NCBI GenBank assembly: GCA_024103425.1
Contig: JAGFIS010000021.1
Location: 53,976-117,975, forward strand
Direction: 5' to 3'
DNA from: Chitinophagaceae bacterium
GTDB lineage: Bacteria > Bacteroidota > Bacteroidia > Chitinophagales > Chitinophagaceae
Length of the DNA stretch: 64,000 nucleotides
Shown: in pieces, positions 19,279-28,087 of the stretch
Numbering within the stretch: the first letter of the stretch is position 1
How the letters are laid out: every line of letters begins with the position of its first letter
Position numbers and translations under genes: made by a program
The notes under the pieces: model-generated
Seen by the model: the letters and a program-made list of their open reading frames with translations, nothing else
What the model was told of the DNA's origin: nothing
Database searches by the model: none

Positions 19279-20709
19279 CTAACATTCTTTCAATCCCAGC
19301 GGCACATACACGGCCAGCCCGCCATCGGCAGTTTCTTTGTATTTGGTATTCATATCCTTGGCAGTCTCCCACATCGTTTTAACTACTGTGTCGAGACTCA
19401 CCTTTGCATAATCCGGTGCGCTCTTCATCGCCAGTTGGCTTGCGGTGATTGCTTTGATAGCCCCCATTGTATTCCTTTCTATACAAGGAATCTGTACGAG
19501 TCCCATAATCGGGTCGCAGGTCATACCGAGGTGGTGCTCCATTGAGATCTCAGCAGCCATCATTGCCTGGCGCTGTGAACCGCCCAAACGCTCTGTAAGT
19601 GCTGCCGCAGCCATTGAAGATGATACTCCGATCTCTGCCTGGCAGCCTCCCATAGCCGCAGAAATGGTAGCTCCTTTCTTATAGATACTTCCTATTTCTG
19701 AAGCAGTTAGCAGGAAGTGGATGATTTCGTCTTCGTCCAATGAGTCAAGGTGGAAGATGACATAATAAGCCAAAACTGCAGGTATCACTCCGGCGGCACC
19801 GTTGGTCGGTGCGGTCACTACCCTTCCGAACGAAGCATTCACTTCATTTACGGCCAGAGCCAGACAGCTCACCCAGTCTAAAGTATATGAGAAGGAATTA
19901 CCTCCTTCGCGGATGCACTGAATCCACTCCTCAAAACCGTTACAAGTTCTTCCTTTCAGAAGTTCCCTGTTCATTTGGGCCGCTCTTCTTTTTACGTTTA
20001 GTCCTCCGGGTAAGGTGCCTTCGGTATGGCATCCGTGGTACATACACTCCTTCATCACATTCCATATCTCCAATAGCTTCTTACGTGTCTCAGCTTCAGG
20101 ACGCCATGCATTTTCGTTTTCCTGCACTACCTCGCTGATAGACATTCCTGTAGATAAACACCAGTGCAGAAGATCGTTAGCCGTGATAATCGGGAAGGGC
20201 AGCGTTACACTGTTCTCTTCTGACGGTTTTTCGTTTTCCTGTGTTACAAAACCACCACCAATTGAATAATAAGTTTCGGCTATCCTGGTTCCGTCTTCTG
20301 TCTCTGCTTCAAAAGTGAGCGCATTCGGATGAAACGGCAGACTCTCTCGAAACAGAAAAACAACATCCTTTTCGGGATCAAAAGATATCTGTTTAGTACC
20401 TGCAAGGTCCATTACCTTGTTAGTCTTTATTCCCTCAATCTTCTCTCCGATTTTATGAACATCAAAAGTAACGGGATCATCGCCTGCAAGGCCGAGTTGA
20501 ACAGCTATATCTGTTCCATGCCCCTTACCGGTCTTTGCTAAAGAGCCGTACAACAGTACTTTGACGTGCTGTACCTGGTCTAACAGATTTTTTTCTTTCA
20601 GAACTCCAAGAAATCTCTGAGCTGCCCTCCAGGGGCCAAGAGTGTGGCTGCTGCTGGGTCCCACACCTATTTTGAACATATCAAAAACGGATATTGCTTC
20701 GTGTGCCAT
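19279..20709 (-). CDS. sdaA: L-serine ammonia-lyase (iron-sulfur type, single chain)
   Basis: A 476-residue enzyme that converts L-serine to pyruvate and ammonia. The beta domain starts with [30 protein letters not shown] and the alpha domain carries the cluster cysteines Cys356, Cys398 and Cys409, with the spacings (42 and 11) of the Legionella enzyme. The last residue is Cys476 (GLKEC), which fits the family's C-terminal cysteine that closes the [4Fe-4S] site in the resting enzyme. A TAACTTTG box ends four bases before the ATG. The gene ends 33 bases after the repeat array, which lies 3' of it. Confidence 0.9.
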   Translation of the reverse strand: MAHEAISVFDMFKIGVGPSSSHTLGPWRAAQRFLGVLKEKNLLDQVQHVKVLLYGSLAKTGKGHGTDIAVQLGLAGDDPVTFDVHKIGEKIEGIKTNKVMDLAGTKQISFDPEKDVVFLFRESLPFHPNALTFEAETEDGTRIAETYYSIGGGFVTQENEKPSEENSVTLPFPIITANDLLHWCLSTGMSISEVVQENENAWRPEAETRKKLLEIWNVMKECMYHGCHTEGTLPGGLNVKRRAAQMNRELLKGRTCNGFEEWIQCIREGGNSFSYTLDWVSCLALAVNEVNASFGRVVTAPTNGAAGVIPAVLAYYVIFHLDSLDEDEIIHFLLTASEIGSIYKKGATISAAMGGCQAEIGVSSSMAAAALTERLGGSQRQAMMAAEISMEHHLGMTCDPIMGLVQIPCIERNTMGAIKAITASQLAMKSAPDYAKVSLDTVVKTMWETAKDMNTKYKETADGGLAVYVPLGLKEC

Positions 20710-20713
20710 AGGC

Positions 20714-20721
20714 CAAAGTTA
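20714..20721 (-). promoter_or_regulatory. -7 box (TAACTTTG) four bases before the sdaA start
   Basis: On the minus strand TAACTTTG is followed by four bases and the ATG. It matches TAnnTTTG; no -33 TTG is present at 19-21 bases. If it is a promoter, the transcript starts at or next to the start codon. Confidence 0.4.
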
Positions 20722-20803
20722 TACCAAATTAATATTGGTTATCACTCCTTTGATAAGGCGACTATACACCCCCGGAATTGACAAAACAGGGAATCGGGTT
20801 GAA

Positions 20804-21493
20804 CTATCTTCTATTGTTGTAAATCATTATATACTGAATCAGCATCGCTATAGAGGCTAATGCAGCAACAACATAAGTCAGGGCTGCCCACTTCAGTGCA
20901 TCTTTAGCTTTTTCATGCTCCTGAGGTAACGTAATTTGTGCACGATCGAGCCACTTTAAAGCACGGGCAGAAGCATCAAATTCAACAGGGAGTGTTATAA
21001 CCGAGAAAAGTGTACTCATAGCAAACAATACAATTCCGATGAGTAAAACAGTGCCATTTCCTCCGGCTACTGCCATTATCCCGAGTCCGATCAAAATCAC
21101 CCATTGAGAAAGATTGGTGCTGATATTTACAATCGGAACAAGCGCACTTCTCAATTTCAGCATACTATATGAAGTAGCATGTTGTACTGCATGCCCGCAT
21201 TCGTGAGCAGCTACAGCCGCAGCACTTACATTTCTACCTTCATAGACATCCGGACTTAAGTTTACTGTTTTATTGGCAGGATTGTAATGATCACTTAAAA
21301 ACCCCTGAACAGAAACAACCTTCACATCATGGATGCCATTCTCATTCAGCATTCTCTCTGCTATCTCTTTACCGCTCAACCCACTGCTGGTAGGCACCTG
21401 AGAATATTCTTTAAACTTACTCTTCAGTCGCCCTTGAACTATCATCCCGAGGACCATAAAAATTACCGAAATAACTAAAATAGAAGGCGTCAT
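20804..21493 (-). CDS. membrane zinc metallopeptidase, YugP family
   Basis: A 229-residue membrane protein of the Zn_peptidase_2/YugP family with the zinc-binding HECGH motif (residues 97-101), one N-terminal membrane helix and two or three further ones (about 115-175 and at the C-terminus, ALTYVVAALASIAMLIQYIMI). The substrate is unknown. I chose the ATG at 21493; an upstream TTG at 21517 overlaps a -7 box TAATTTTG (21515-21522), which argues against it. It is transcribed away from the DCC/CoA-binding fusion. Confidence 0.85.
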   Translation of the reverse strand: MTPSILVISVIFMVLGMIVQGRLKSKFKEYSQVPTSSGLSGKEIAERMLNENGIHDVKVVSVQGFLSDHYNPANKTVNLSPDVYEGRNVSAAAVAAHECGHAVQHATSYSMLKLRSALVPIVNISTNLSQWVILIGLGIMAVAGGNGTVLLIGIVLFAMSTLFSVITLPVEFDASARALKWLDRAQITLPQEHEKAKDALKWAALTYVVAALASIAMLIQYIMIYNNRR

Positions 21494-21603
21494 TTTTGTT
21501 ACAATTTTAAGCCGCAAAATTAGCTTATTTAAAACTTACAAATTTAAACTGTAATAGCAGTTTAGATTTTCTTTATGAAGTACTTAAAAAATTGTGCATT
21601 TAA

Positions 21604-21611
21604 TAACTTTG
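21604..21611 (+). promoter_or_regulatory. -7 box (TAACTTTG) four bases before the DCC/CoA-binding gene
   Basis: TAACTTTG is followed by CATT and the ATG at 21616. It matches TAnnTTTG but has no -33 TTG at the normal distance. Same geometry as at sdaA and gltX. Confidence 0.4.
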
Positions 21612-21615
21612 CATT

Positions 21616-22380
21616 ATGGAAAACAGGGCAATAGTGTTATTTGACGGAGTATGCAACCTCTGCAACAGCTTTGTTCAGTTCATTATCAAGCATGACAAGC
21701 ATGACTACTTCAGATTCGCCTCTCTGCAAAGCCCGGAAGCACAGAAGTTGCTTGACAGTTTCCCTGCAAACGAAGAGCTGAGAACTGTTGTTCTTGTTGA
21801 AAACGGAAAATCCTACAAGCGTTCCACCGCTGCACTACGCATTGCTAGAAAACTTTCAGGACTTTGGCCTGCTTTTTATGTATTTATTATTATACCTGTA
21901 TTTCTGCGGGATTTTATATATAATATAATAGGAAAATACAGATACCAATGGTTCGGGAAGAGAGAGGAATGTATGGTGCCTACGCCCGAACTTGAATCAA
22001 AATTTTTAAGAATGAAGACAAATAAGAAAACTCTGGTGCTGGGAGCCAGCGAAAACCCAGACAGATACAGTAATAAAGCCATCCATCGCCTTAGGGACAA
22101 CGGTCATGACGTTGTGGCCATTGGCAGAAAGAAAGGTAAAGTGTCAGACGTTGAGATTACCGATGAGCGGCCTGCAATTAAAGATATCGATACTGTAACT
22201 ATGTATCTGAACCCAAAACATCAGGAGGAGTACTTTGATTATATTTTATCACTGAAACCAAAAAGAATCATTTTTAATCCCGGCGCAGAAAATCCCGCTT
22301 TGGAAGCTAAAGCTGAGGAGAACGGCATCACCCCTATGGAGGCTTGCACTCTGGTTCTGCTAAGTACTAAGCAATTTTAA
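21616..22380 (+). CDS. fusion of DCC-family thiol oxidoreductase and CoA-binding protein
   Basis: A 254-residue protein made of two families that are normally separate. Residues 1-130 are a DCC (DUF393) thioredoxin-like domain with LFDGVCNLCNSFVQF (Cys13, Cys16), ending with the usual KREECMVPTPELESKFL. Residues 133-254 are a complete CoA_binding/YccU domain starting at an internal Met (MKTNKKTLVLGASENPDRYS). Only Arg132 separates the two natural ends, so a lost stop codon is the simplest origin. An internal start at 22012 might still yield the second protein alone. DCC proteins are thought to be thiol-disulfide oxidoreductases; YccU-like proteins bind CoA or a nucleotide. Confidence 0.85.
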   Translation: MENRAIVLFDGVCNLCNSFVQFIIKHDKHDYFRFASLQSPEAQKLLDSFPANEELRTVVLVENGKSYKRSTAALRIARKLSGLWPAFYVFIIIPVFLRDFIYNIIGKYRYQWFGKREECMVPTPELESKFLRMKTNKKTLVLGASENPDRYSNKAIHRLRDNGHDVVAIGRKKGKVSDVEITDERPAIKDIDTVTMYLNPKHQEEYFDYILSLKPKRIIFNPGAENPALEAKAEENGITPMEACTLVLLSTKQF

Positions 22381-22385
22381 GTTCT

Positions 22386-23612
22386 CTACTTCACCACCCA
22401 GGTGTTTGTAGTATTGTATGGTGCTTCCAGGACAATTTTATAAATGTGTGATGGAGTACTTGAAAGTGGCAATGAATACTTTCCTTTCCTGACCGGGACT
22501 GTGGCAATCAGTTCGTACGCATCCTTACCACCATTCTTAAAATTGTTGGTCTCGGTAATCCAGATCTTCACATCGCCTTTTCTGCTTTGCGATTTCCAGG
22601 TTATCTCGATCTGATTGTTCTCCAGTAAAGCAACGGGGGCAGTTAATGAAATCTTTCCCGTCAATGCCACGCCATCCACTTCTCTCATGTGCTCTACAGG
22701 TATCTGAATGTCCAAAAATCTCGCAATCGACGGCATAATATCAACAATCTTTGGAGTTGATTTTTTGAAGTATGTATTCAGCCCTTTTGCATTGGTTACA
22801 ATCCATGTGAGCCGCTCTCTGTCTGATTGCCCGCCATGACCTTTGCCTGTTTCGGGAGTCCGGCCATGATCGGTAGTCACATAAATCACCCAGTCTTCAT
22901 TGAAATTCTGCTCGCGATAATCAATTGCCTGCATGAGCCTGCCCACCTGATCATCCATCATTTCAACTGCTTTATAGAACTGCGGACTATCACCATACCT
23001 GTGCCCCATATCATCGGTGTACTGAAGATATACCCAGGTTAAATCAGGGGCTACCGCTCTGATCTCATCAGCAGCCTTTTCAATCACCGCTTCATCAATC
23101 TTGTGGATGTAATCGCTGACATTATCGTGGGGATAATTAATTGTGTCGAGCTCTAATCCGTCAAAGTGGTAATCTACCGGGATAGAGCCTGTTTGCGGCA
23201 TTTTATCGCCAACGAGCTTAGTGCGGTTATCTTCCCACGTGGAGTAAATGGCGATCTTTTTATCCGGGTACTGATCTTTAAAAAATCTGAAGATTGTATA
23301 GTAGTTATAGTTTGGCGCTGCGATATCATTGTCCCAAACATTGTGTTTATTAACCCATGTACCGGTGAGCAGACTGTTGTACCCCACAGCCGAAATAGTC
23401 GGGGTTTCCGAATAGCCTCCTTTGATGCCGCCTACCATCGCCCGGGTATAACCGCCACTTTTTGCAATGTCATCCAGATTTGGAGTGGGTACTTTTTCTA
23501 TCACATCGGCCGGAATACCATCAGCTATCACAAAAATGGCCTTTTTAACCTTTTGCGAGAAACCGGTATTTATAATCAGAACAAAAGCAGCCAAAGGAAT
23601 CAGTCTTTTCAT
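22386..23612 (-). CDS. secreted alkaline-phosphatase superfamily phosphodiesterase/pyrophosphatase
   Basis: About 408 residues from the ATG at 23612 (an ATG three codons upstream is also open). A signal peptide (MKRLIPLAAFVLIINTGFSQ) precedes a type I phosphodiesterase/nucleotide pyrophosphatase domain: metal ligands in VIADGIPAD, a candidate nucleophile Thr in YSETPTISAVGYNSLLTG, then YTDDMGHRYG and TTDHGRT. NPP enzymes cleave phosphodiester or pyrophosphate bonds; the substrate is unknown. The C-terminal 90 residues look like a beta-sandwich. A -7 box TAATTTTG lies at 23635-23642 on the same strand. It converges with the DCC fusion gene, five bases apart. Confidence 0.85.
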   Translation of the reverse strand: MKRLIPLAAFVLIINTGFSQKVKKAIFVIADGIPADVIEKVPTPNLDDIAKSGGYTRAMVGGIKGGYSETPTISAVGYNSLLTGTWVNKHNVWDNDIAAPNYNYYTIFRFFKDQYPDKKIAIYSTWEDNRTKLVGDKMPQTGSIPVDYHFDGLELDTINYPHDNVSDYIHKIDEAVIEKAADEIRAVAPDLTWVYLQYTDDMGHRYGDSPQFYKAVEMMDDQVGRLMQAIDYREQNFNEDWVIYVTTDHGRTPETGKGHGGQSDRERLTWIVTNAKGLNTYFKKSTPKIVDIMPSIARFLDIQIPVEHMREVDGVALTGKISLTAPVALLENNQIEITWKSQSRKGDVKIWITETNNFKNGGKDAYELIATVPVRKGKYSLPLSSTPSHIYKIVLEAPYNTTNTWVVK

Positions 23613-23828
23613 ATTACACATGTTATTTAGGTAACAAAATTAACTATCATAACCGCTTTTCTTTTCAACTGCCGGTTCTGCGACGGAAAGGTGTACCCGC
23701 CGGGCTAAGTCTTCGTGCATGCATCTTCTAAAAATGACTTGAAAATTTGCTTTCTACAGGATATCAACATTCGTGTCAAAATCCTTAAAAAACCTCCTTT
23801 TTAAGCCATCGACATCATTGAAACCCCT

Positions 23829-23836
23829 TATCTTTG
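23829..23836 (+). promoter_or_regulatory. -7 box (TATCTTTG) of the atp cluster
   Basis: TATCTTTG lies 19 bases upstream of the atpB start. It matches the Bacteroidota -7 box; a TTG lies too close (23818-23820), so the -33 box is uncertain. Confidence 0.4.
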
Positions 23837-23855
23837 CGCAAAATTTTGAAGATCT

Positions 23856-24947
23856 ATGGGCTTTAGAAGCGTGAAATCCTTACTGGTAGCGACTTTCAGC
23901 ATATTTTTGATAAGTGTTTCGTTCCAGGGATTTGCACAAAACAACGAGGACGGAGAGGCAAAAACCGAAGAAAAATTTGACCCGACGACTGTTATTCTGA
24001 ATCACGTCCAGGATGGGTACTCTTTCCACTTCTTCACAATAGGTGATTTTCATGCTAGCATTCCCCTGCCGGTGATTCTGTATTCACCCCAGAAAGGGCT
24101 CAGCATTTTCTCGTCTTCACGCTTCGGCCATGAAGGAGAACTGACCTATGAGGGCTACAAAATGGAAAACAACAAAATCGTAGCTGTTGACGAAGGCGTT
24201 AAGGTGTATGATTTCTCTATGACCCGCAATGTGGTACAAATGCTGCTGGTGTTAACACTCTTCATTATTCTAATGATCAATATCGGTAAACGCTATAAAA
24301 AAGGCATTGGTGTTACCTCTGCTCCTACAGGAGTTCAAAATTTATTGGAACCTGTAATCATCTTCATACGCGATGAAGTGGCTAAAGTTAACCTGGGATC
24401 CCGCTGGGAGAGATACATGCCATATTTGCTTACCCTATTCTTCTTTATTTTGGTGAATGCCCTGTTTGGAATGATTCCGGGCGTGGCAAACGTTGCAGGT
24501 AATATTGCCTTCACACTGATTCTCGGTGTGATCGCTTTGATCGTGATTCTTGCTAGTACTACCACCCACTTCTGGAAACACTTGTTCTGGCCTCCCGGGG
24601 TGCCTTTCTTAGTGAAACTGATTCTGGTACCGGTAGAGTTGGCAGGTGTATTTATTATCAAACCCGGTGCGCTCATCATACGTCTTTTTGCGAATATGAT
24701 CGCAGGCCACATCGTAATCCTGGCTTTCATCTCTTTGATCTTCATCTTCGGTGAGATGAGTACAGTAGCAGGTTACAGCTTTTCGCCGTTCTCGGTATTA
24801 TTTATTGTATTTGACTATTTCATTGAGATACTGGTTGCTTTCATTCAGGCTTTCATCTTCACTGTCCTGACAGCTATTTTCATCGGACAGGGATTTGAAG
24901 GAAGTGATCACGATTTGCATCCGGGAACTCATGACGGAATGTTATAA
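23856..24947 (+). CDS. atpB: ATP synthase F0 subunit a
   Basis: A 363-residue membrane subunit that carries the proton half-channels. The long N-terminus is typical of Bacteroidota: a signal peptide (about 1-28, ending QGFAQ), then about 90 mostly polar residues outside the membrane before the usual helices from about residue 125. The conserved channel arginine is in IIRLFANMIAGHIVILAF. The gene starts the cluster atpB-atpE-atpF-atpH, all on the plus strand. Confidence 0.92.
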   Translation: MGFRSVKSLLVATFSIFLISVSFQGFAQNNEDGEAKTEEKFDPTTVILNHVQDGYSFHFFTIGDFHASIPLPVILYSPQKGLSIFSSSRFGHEGELTYEGYKMENNKIVAVDEGVKVYDFSMTRNVVQMLLVLTLFIILMINIGKRYKKGIGVTSAPTGVQNLLEPVIIFIRDEVAKVNLGSRWERYMPYLLTLFFFILVNALFGMIPGVANVAGNIAFTLILGVIALIVILASTTTHFWKHLFWPPGVPFLVKLILVPVELAGVFIIKPGALIIRLFANMIAGHIVILAFISLIFIFGEMSTVAGYSFSPFSVLFIVFDYFIEILVAFIQAFIFTVLTAIFIGQGFEGSDHDLHPGTHDGML

Positions 24948-24965
24948 ACTTTTTATTCATTTTAA

Positions 24966-25229
<264 letters not shown>

Positions 25230-25242
25230 GCACACGATCATT

Positions 25243-25281
25243 GATACTGCATCTAAAGCAAAGGGCGGCGGATGCAGTATC
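25243..25281 (+). promoter_or_regulatory. intercistronic hairpin between atpE and atpF
   Basis: GATACTGCATC (25243-25253) pairs perfectly with 25271-25281 across a 17-base loop. No T-run follows, so it is not a normal terminator. It lies 14 bases after the atpE stop in a 92-base gap, far longer than the 13-30 bases between the other atp genes. It could protect the atpE message or lower read-through, matching the higher copy number of subunit c. Confidence 0.6.
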
Positions 25282-25321
25282 TCCTTAAACAAAAAAGAAT
25301 AAAAAAATTAACGCATAAAAA

Positions 25322-25816
25322 ATGGAACTGTTAAATCCAAACCTCGGACTCATCGCCTGGACAACTGTAGCCTTCCTGATTACTTTATGGATACTGGGAA
25401 AGTACGCATGGAAGCCCATCGTTTCCGGACTGGAAAAAAGAGAACAGAATATTGCTGATAGCATTCAGGCTGCAGAAAAAGTAAAACAGGAAATGGCTGC
25501 TCTGAAGAGTGAAAACGAAGAGCTGCTGGCTAAGGCAAGAGACGAAAGAGCCCAAATGCTGCGTGAAGCAAAAGAAACCAGAGACAAGATTATCGCTGAA
25601 GCTAAAGAACAGGCGCGCCAGGAAACCAACAAGATCGTTTCTGATGCTCAGGCTGTGATCAACCAACAGAAGATGGCTGCTATTACTGAACTTAAGAACA
25701 ATGTAGGTAAACTGGTTATCGAAGTGAGCGAGAAAGTACTTCGCCGAGAACTGGCCAGCAAAGAAGCTCAGGAACAATTCATTCACGAACTTACCAGCGA
25801 GGTAAAACTGAACTAA
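25322..25816 (+). CDS. atpF: ATP synthase F0 subunit b
   Basis: A 164-residue subunit with one N-terminal membrane helix (about 8-27, LGLIAWTTVAFLITLWIL) and a long charged coiled coil rich in Ala, Glu, Lys and Arg. It forms the peripheral stalk joining F0 to F1. It ends 13 bases before atpH. Confidence 0.92.
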   Translation: MELLNPNLGLIAWTTVAFLITLWILGKYAWKPIVSGLEKREQNIADSIQAAEKVKQEMAALKSENEELLAKARDERAQMLREAKETRDKIIAEAKEQARQETNKIVSDAQAVINQQKMAAITELKNNVGKLVIEVSEKVLRRELASKEAQEQFIHELTSEVKLN

Positions 25817-25829
25817 TCAGCAAAAGAAA

Positions 25830-26393
25830 ATGAACAATCCAAGATTAGCACAACGTTATGCAAAGAGTCTGGTCGGACTCGCTATTGAGATGAACCAGCT
25901 GGAGCAGGTTAACAACGATATGCTCTATCTGAAAAAGATCATCAAAAGTAGCCGCGATTTTGTAGTGATGCTGGAAAGCCCCGTTGTCCCCTCCGGCAAA
26001 AAGGTGAAAATCATCTCTGCTGTTACGGAAGGTAATTTATCACAACTGACCGACTCGTTTATCAAATTGTTGTGTAGTAAAAACAGGGAACCGCATCTGC
26101 CTGGAATCATCAATGCATTCATAGAGCAATACAACGAATACAAAGGTATTCATACAGCCACGCTCACTACCGCTGCTCCGGTCGGAGAAGGTGTGCTGAA
26201 CGAATTCAGAACCAGAATTCTCGAGTCTACTAAAGTGCCTCACCTGAACCTTGAAACTAAAGTAGATGAGAAACTGATCGGTGGCTTCGTTTTAGAAATG
26301 GAAGGACAGTTGATTGATGCCAGCATCCTCAGAGATTTAAATGATATCAAAAAACAATTTGCCAGCAACGAATACATGCACAAACTCAGGTAA
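25830..26393 (+). CDS. atpH: ATP synthase F1 subunit delta
   Basis: A 187-residue OSCP/delta subunit (NNPRLAQRYAKSLVGLAIEMNQLEQV at the start; late block VDEKLIGGFVLEMEGQLIDASILRDLNDIKKQF). It links the b stalk to the F1 head. In many Bacteroidota atpA and atpG come next; here a terminator and an unrelated gene follow, so the F1 genes must lie elsewhere. Confidence 0.92.
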   Translation: MNNPRLAQRYAKSLVGLAIEMNQLEQVNNDMLYLKKIIKSSRDFVVMLESPVVPSGKKVKIISAVTEGNLSQLTDSFIKLLCSKNREPHLPGIINAFIEQYNEYKGIHTATLTTAAPVGEGVLNEFRTRILESTKVPHLNLETKVDEKLIGGFVLEMEGQLIDASILRDLNDIKKQFASNEYMHKLR

Positions 26394-26414
26394 TATTATT
26401 GAGCTAAATAAATT

Positions 26415-26447
26415 AAACCGGTTTCAGATGGCTGAGCCGGTTTTTTT
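26415..26447 (+). terminator. intrinsic terminator ending the atp cluster
   Basis: AAACCGG pairs with CCGGTTT, extended inward by TTCA/TGAG with one bulge, and a run of seven T follows. It lies about 20 bases after the atpH stop, confirming that the operon stops there. Confidence 0.8.
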
Positions 26448-26544
26448 ATGCCGGCCTCGCTAAATACTAATTGCATAGCGGTACTGTATCCGGTTTTTTC
26501 CTGATACGATAATTTGTTCTAATTTTATATATAAATTAAACTTT

Positions 26545-27474
26545 ATGCAAGTTATCCTTGGCGCCGGTGGCACGATCGGCAGATTACTCGCAAAAGAACT
26601 GCCTGCATTTGACGCCCACATCAGATTGATGAACCGTCATCCAAAAAAGATAAATGATTCAAATGAATTATTCCCCGGAGATCTTCTGAAGAAGGAAGAT
26701 GTCGATAAAGCCGTACAAGGCGCTGATATTGCCTATCTGGTCGCAGGGGTCGAGTACAAATCCAAAGCATGGCGAGAGAAGTGGCCGGTAATCATGCAAA
26801 ACACAATTGATGCATGTAAGAAACACGGGGTGAAGTTGGTTTTCTTCGATAACCCATATATGTATGATAGTGCACATATGGAAAATCTGACTGAAGAGAC
26901 TCCCATTAATCCTGTTAGCAAGAAAGGGAAAGTAAGAGCGCTCATCGCAGAGAATCTCGTGAAAGAAATGAAATCAGGGAATATAAATGCGATGATTGTT
27001 CGTGCATCTGACTTCTTTGGTCCTGAAGTTGGTACAAGCATCATGATGGAAACAGTCTACAAAAAACTAAAACACGGGAAGACCCCGATATGGCTGGGTA
27101 ATCCTGCTGCATACCACAGTATGACCTACACAGTGGACGCCGCCAAAGCGACGGCCCTCATAGGTAATACACCTGATGCTTACGGAGAAATCTGGCATCT
27201 GCCCACCGCAACAGATAAACTAACGGGACAACAATGGGTAGAACTGATTGCGAATGAATTCGGCCGTCCCGCGAAATTTAAATCAATGCCGGGTAAGGTA
27301 GTCCGTTTCATTGGAAACTTTGTTCCACTCTTCAGGGAGCTGGGAGATGTAATGCCACATTACGACAGCAACTACTTCTTCAACTGTGAAAAATTTAAAA
27401 AGCGCTTCCCCGACTTCGCTATCACGGAGCCTGCAAAAGGAATAAAAGAAACAGTCAAAACCGATGGATTTTAA
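26545..27474 (+). CDS. NAD(P)-dependent epimerase/dehydratase-like protein
   Basis: A 309-residue Rossmann-fold protein of the extended or atypical SDR type. The nucleotide-binding motif GAGGTIG is at residues 6-12. IMNRH-like, GDLLKKEDVDKAVQGAD and VRASDFFGPEVG blocks follow. The usual YxxxK pair is not evident (NPYMYDSAHMEN lies in that place), so catalysis may differ from normal epimerases. It stands alone between terminators; the substrate is unknown. Confidence 0.78.
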   Translation: MQVILGAGGTIGRLLAKELPAFDAHIRLMNRHPKKINDSNELFPGDLLKKEDVDKAVQGADIAYLVAGVEYKSKAWREKWPVIMQNTIDACKKHGVKLVFFDNPYMYDSAHMENLTEETPINPVSKKGKVRALIAENLVKEMKSGNINAMIVRASDFFGPEVGTSIMMETVYKKLKHGKTPIWLGNPAAYHSMTYTVDAAKATALIGNTPDAYGEIWHLPTATDKLTGQQWVELIANEFGRPAKFKSMPGKVVRFIGNFVPLFRELGDVMPHYDSNYFFNCEKFKKRFPDFAITEPAKGIKETVKTDGF

Positions 27475-27593
27475 AAGGTTGAATCATTAGTCAATCTTTT
27501 GTCATTTCAATTTGAGTGAAAGTTTTTGGTTTCCTAAGGCAAGGTTTTTGCGGATTTCTTTTCAGAGAATTCATTAATCAAATTTCACCGGTA

Positions 27594-28022
27594 ATGAAAG
27601 CAGTATTTATATTCATTATGTCGGTGGCTCTTTTAGGAACCTCATTTACAGAACCGCCGATTGAAGACTCCACCACAGGAATCAAATTCCAAAATATATC
27701 ACTTCAAAAAGCTTTATTAGAGGCCAAACAACAACACAAAATGGTTTTCCTGAACGCCTATGCAGTGTGGTGCATTCCTTGCAAACAATTGAAAGCTACT
27801 ACATTTCAGGCATCACCTGTTGCCAATCTCGTCAATCAAAAATGTATCAGCTTGGATGTAGATGTTGAAAAAGGAGAAGGTATCACTATTGCTAAAAAGT
27901 ATAAAATAACCGCCCATCCCCTCGTCCTCATAATTAACCCGGACGGTAAAGTTGTTAAACGTGTTTTGGGGTATATGGATGCCAACGACTTCCTGAAAGA
28001 AGTGAAGCCTGTGCTGAATTAA
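27594..28022 (+). CDS. exported thioredoxin-like protein
   Basis: A 142-residue protein from the ATG at 27594; an upstream GTG at 27516 would add 26 residues and is unlikely. It has a signal peptide or membrane anchor (MKAVFIFIMSVALLGTS) and a thioredoxin fold with the active-site motif WCIPCK and the cis-proline region TAHPLVLIINPDG. It probably reduces disulfides or acts as a chaperone in the periplasm. The gene converges with the kinase/phospho-lyase fusion. Confidence 0.83.
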   Translation: MKAVFIFIMSVALLGTSFTEPPIEDSTTGIKFQNISLQKALLEAKQQHKMVFLNAYAVWCIPCKQLKATTFQASPVANLVNQKCISLDVDVEKGEGITIAKKYKITAHPLVLIINPDGKVVKRVLGYMDANDFLKEVKPVLN

Positions 28023-28056
28023 CGAGGTTAGTTGTAGAGTTAAACCCTAATTCTTT

Positions 28057-28087
28057 ATCAGGCACAAGCGAGATCCTTGCGCCTGAT
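28057..28087. terminator. hairpin between convergent genes
   Basis: ATCAGGC (28057-28063) pairs with GCCTGAT (28081-28087), extended by CAAG/CTTG after one mismatch. T-runs are weak on both strands. It lies between the ends of the thioredoxin-like and fusion genes and may act as a two-way terminator. Confidence 0.35.
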
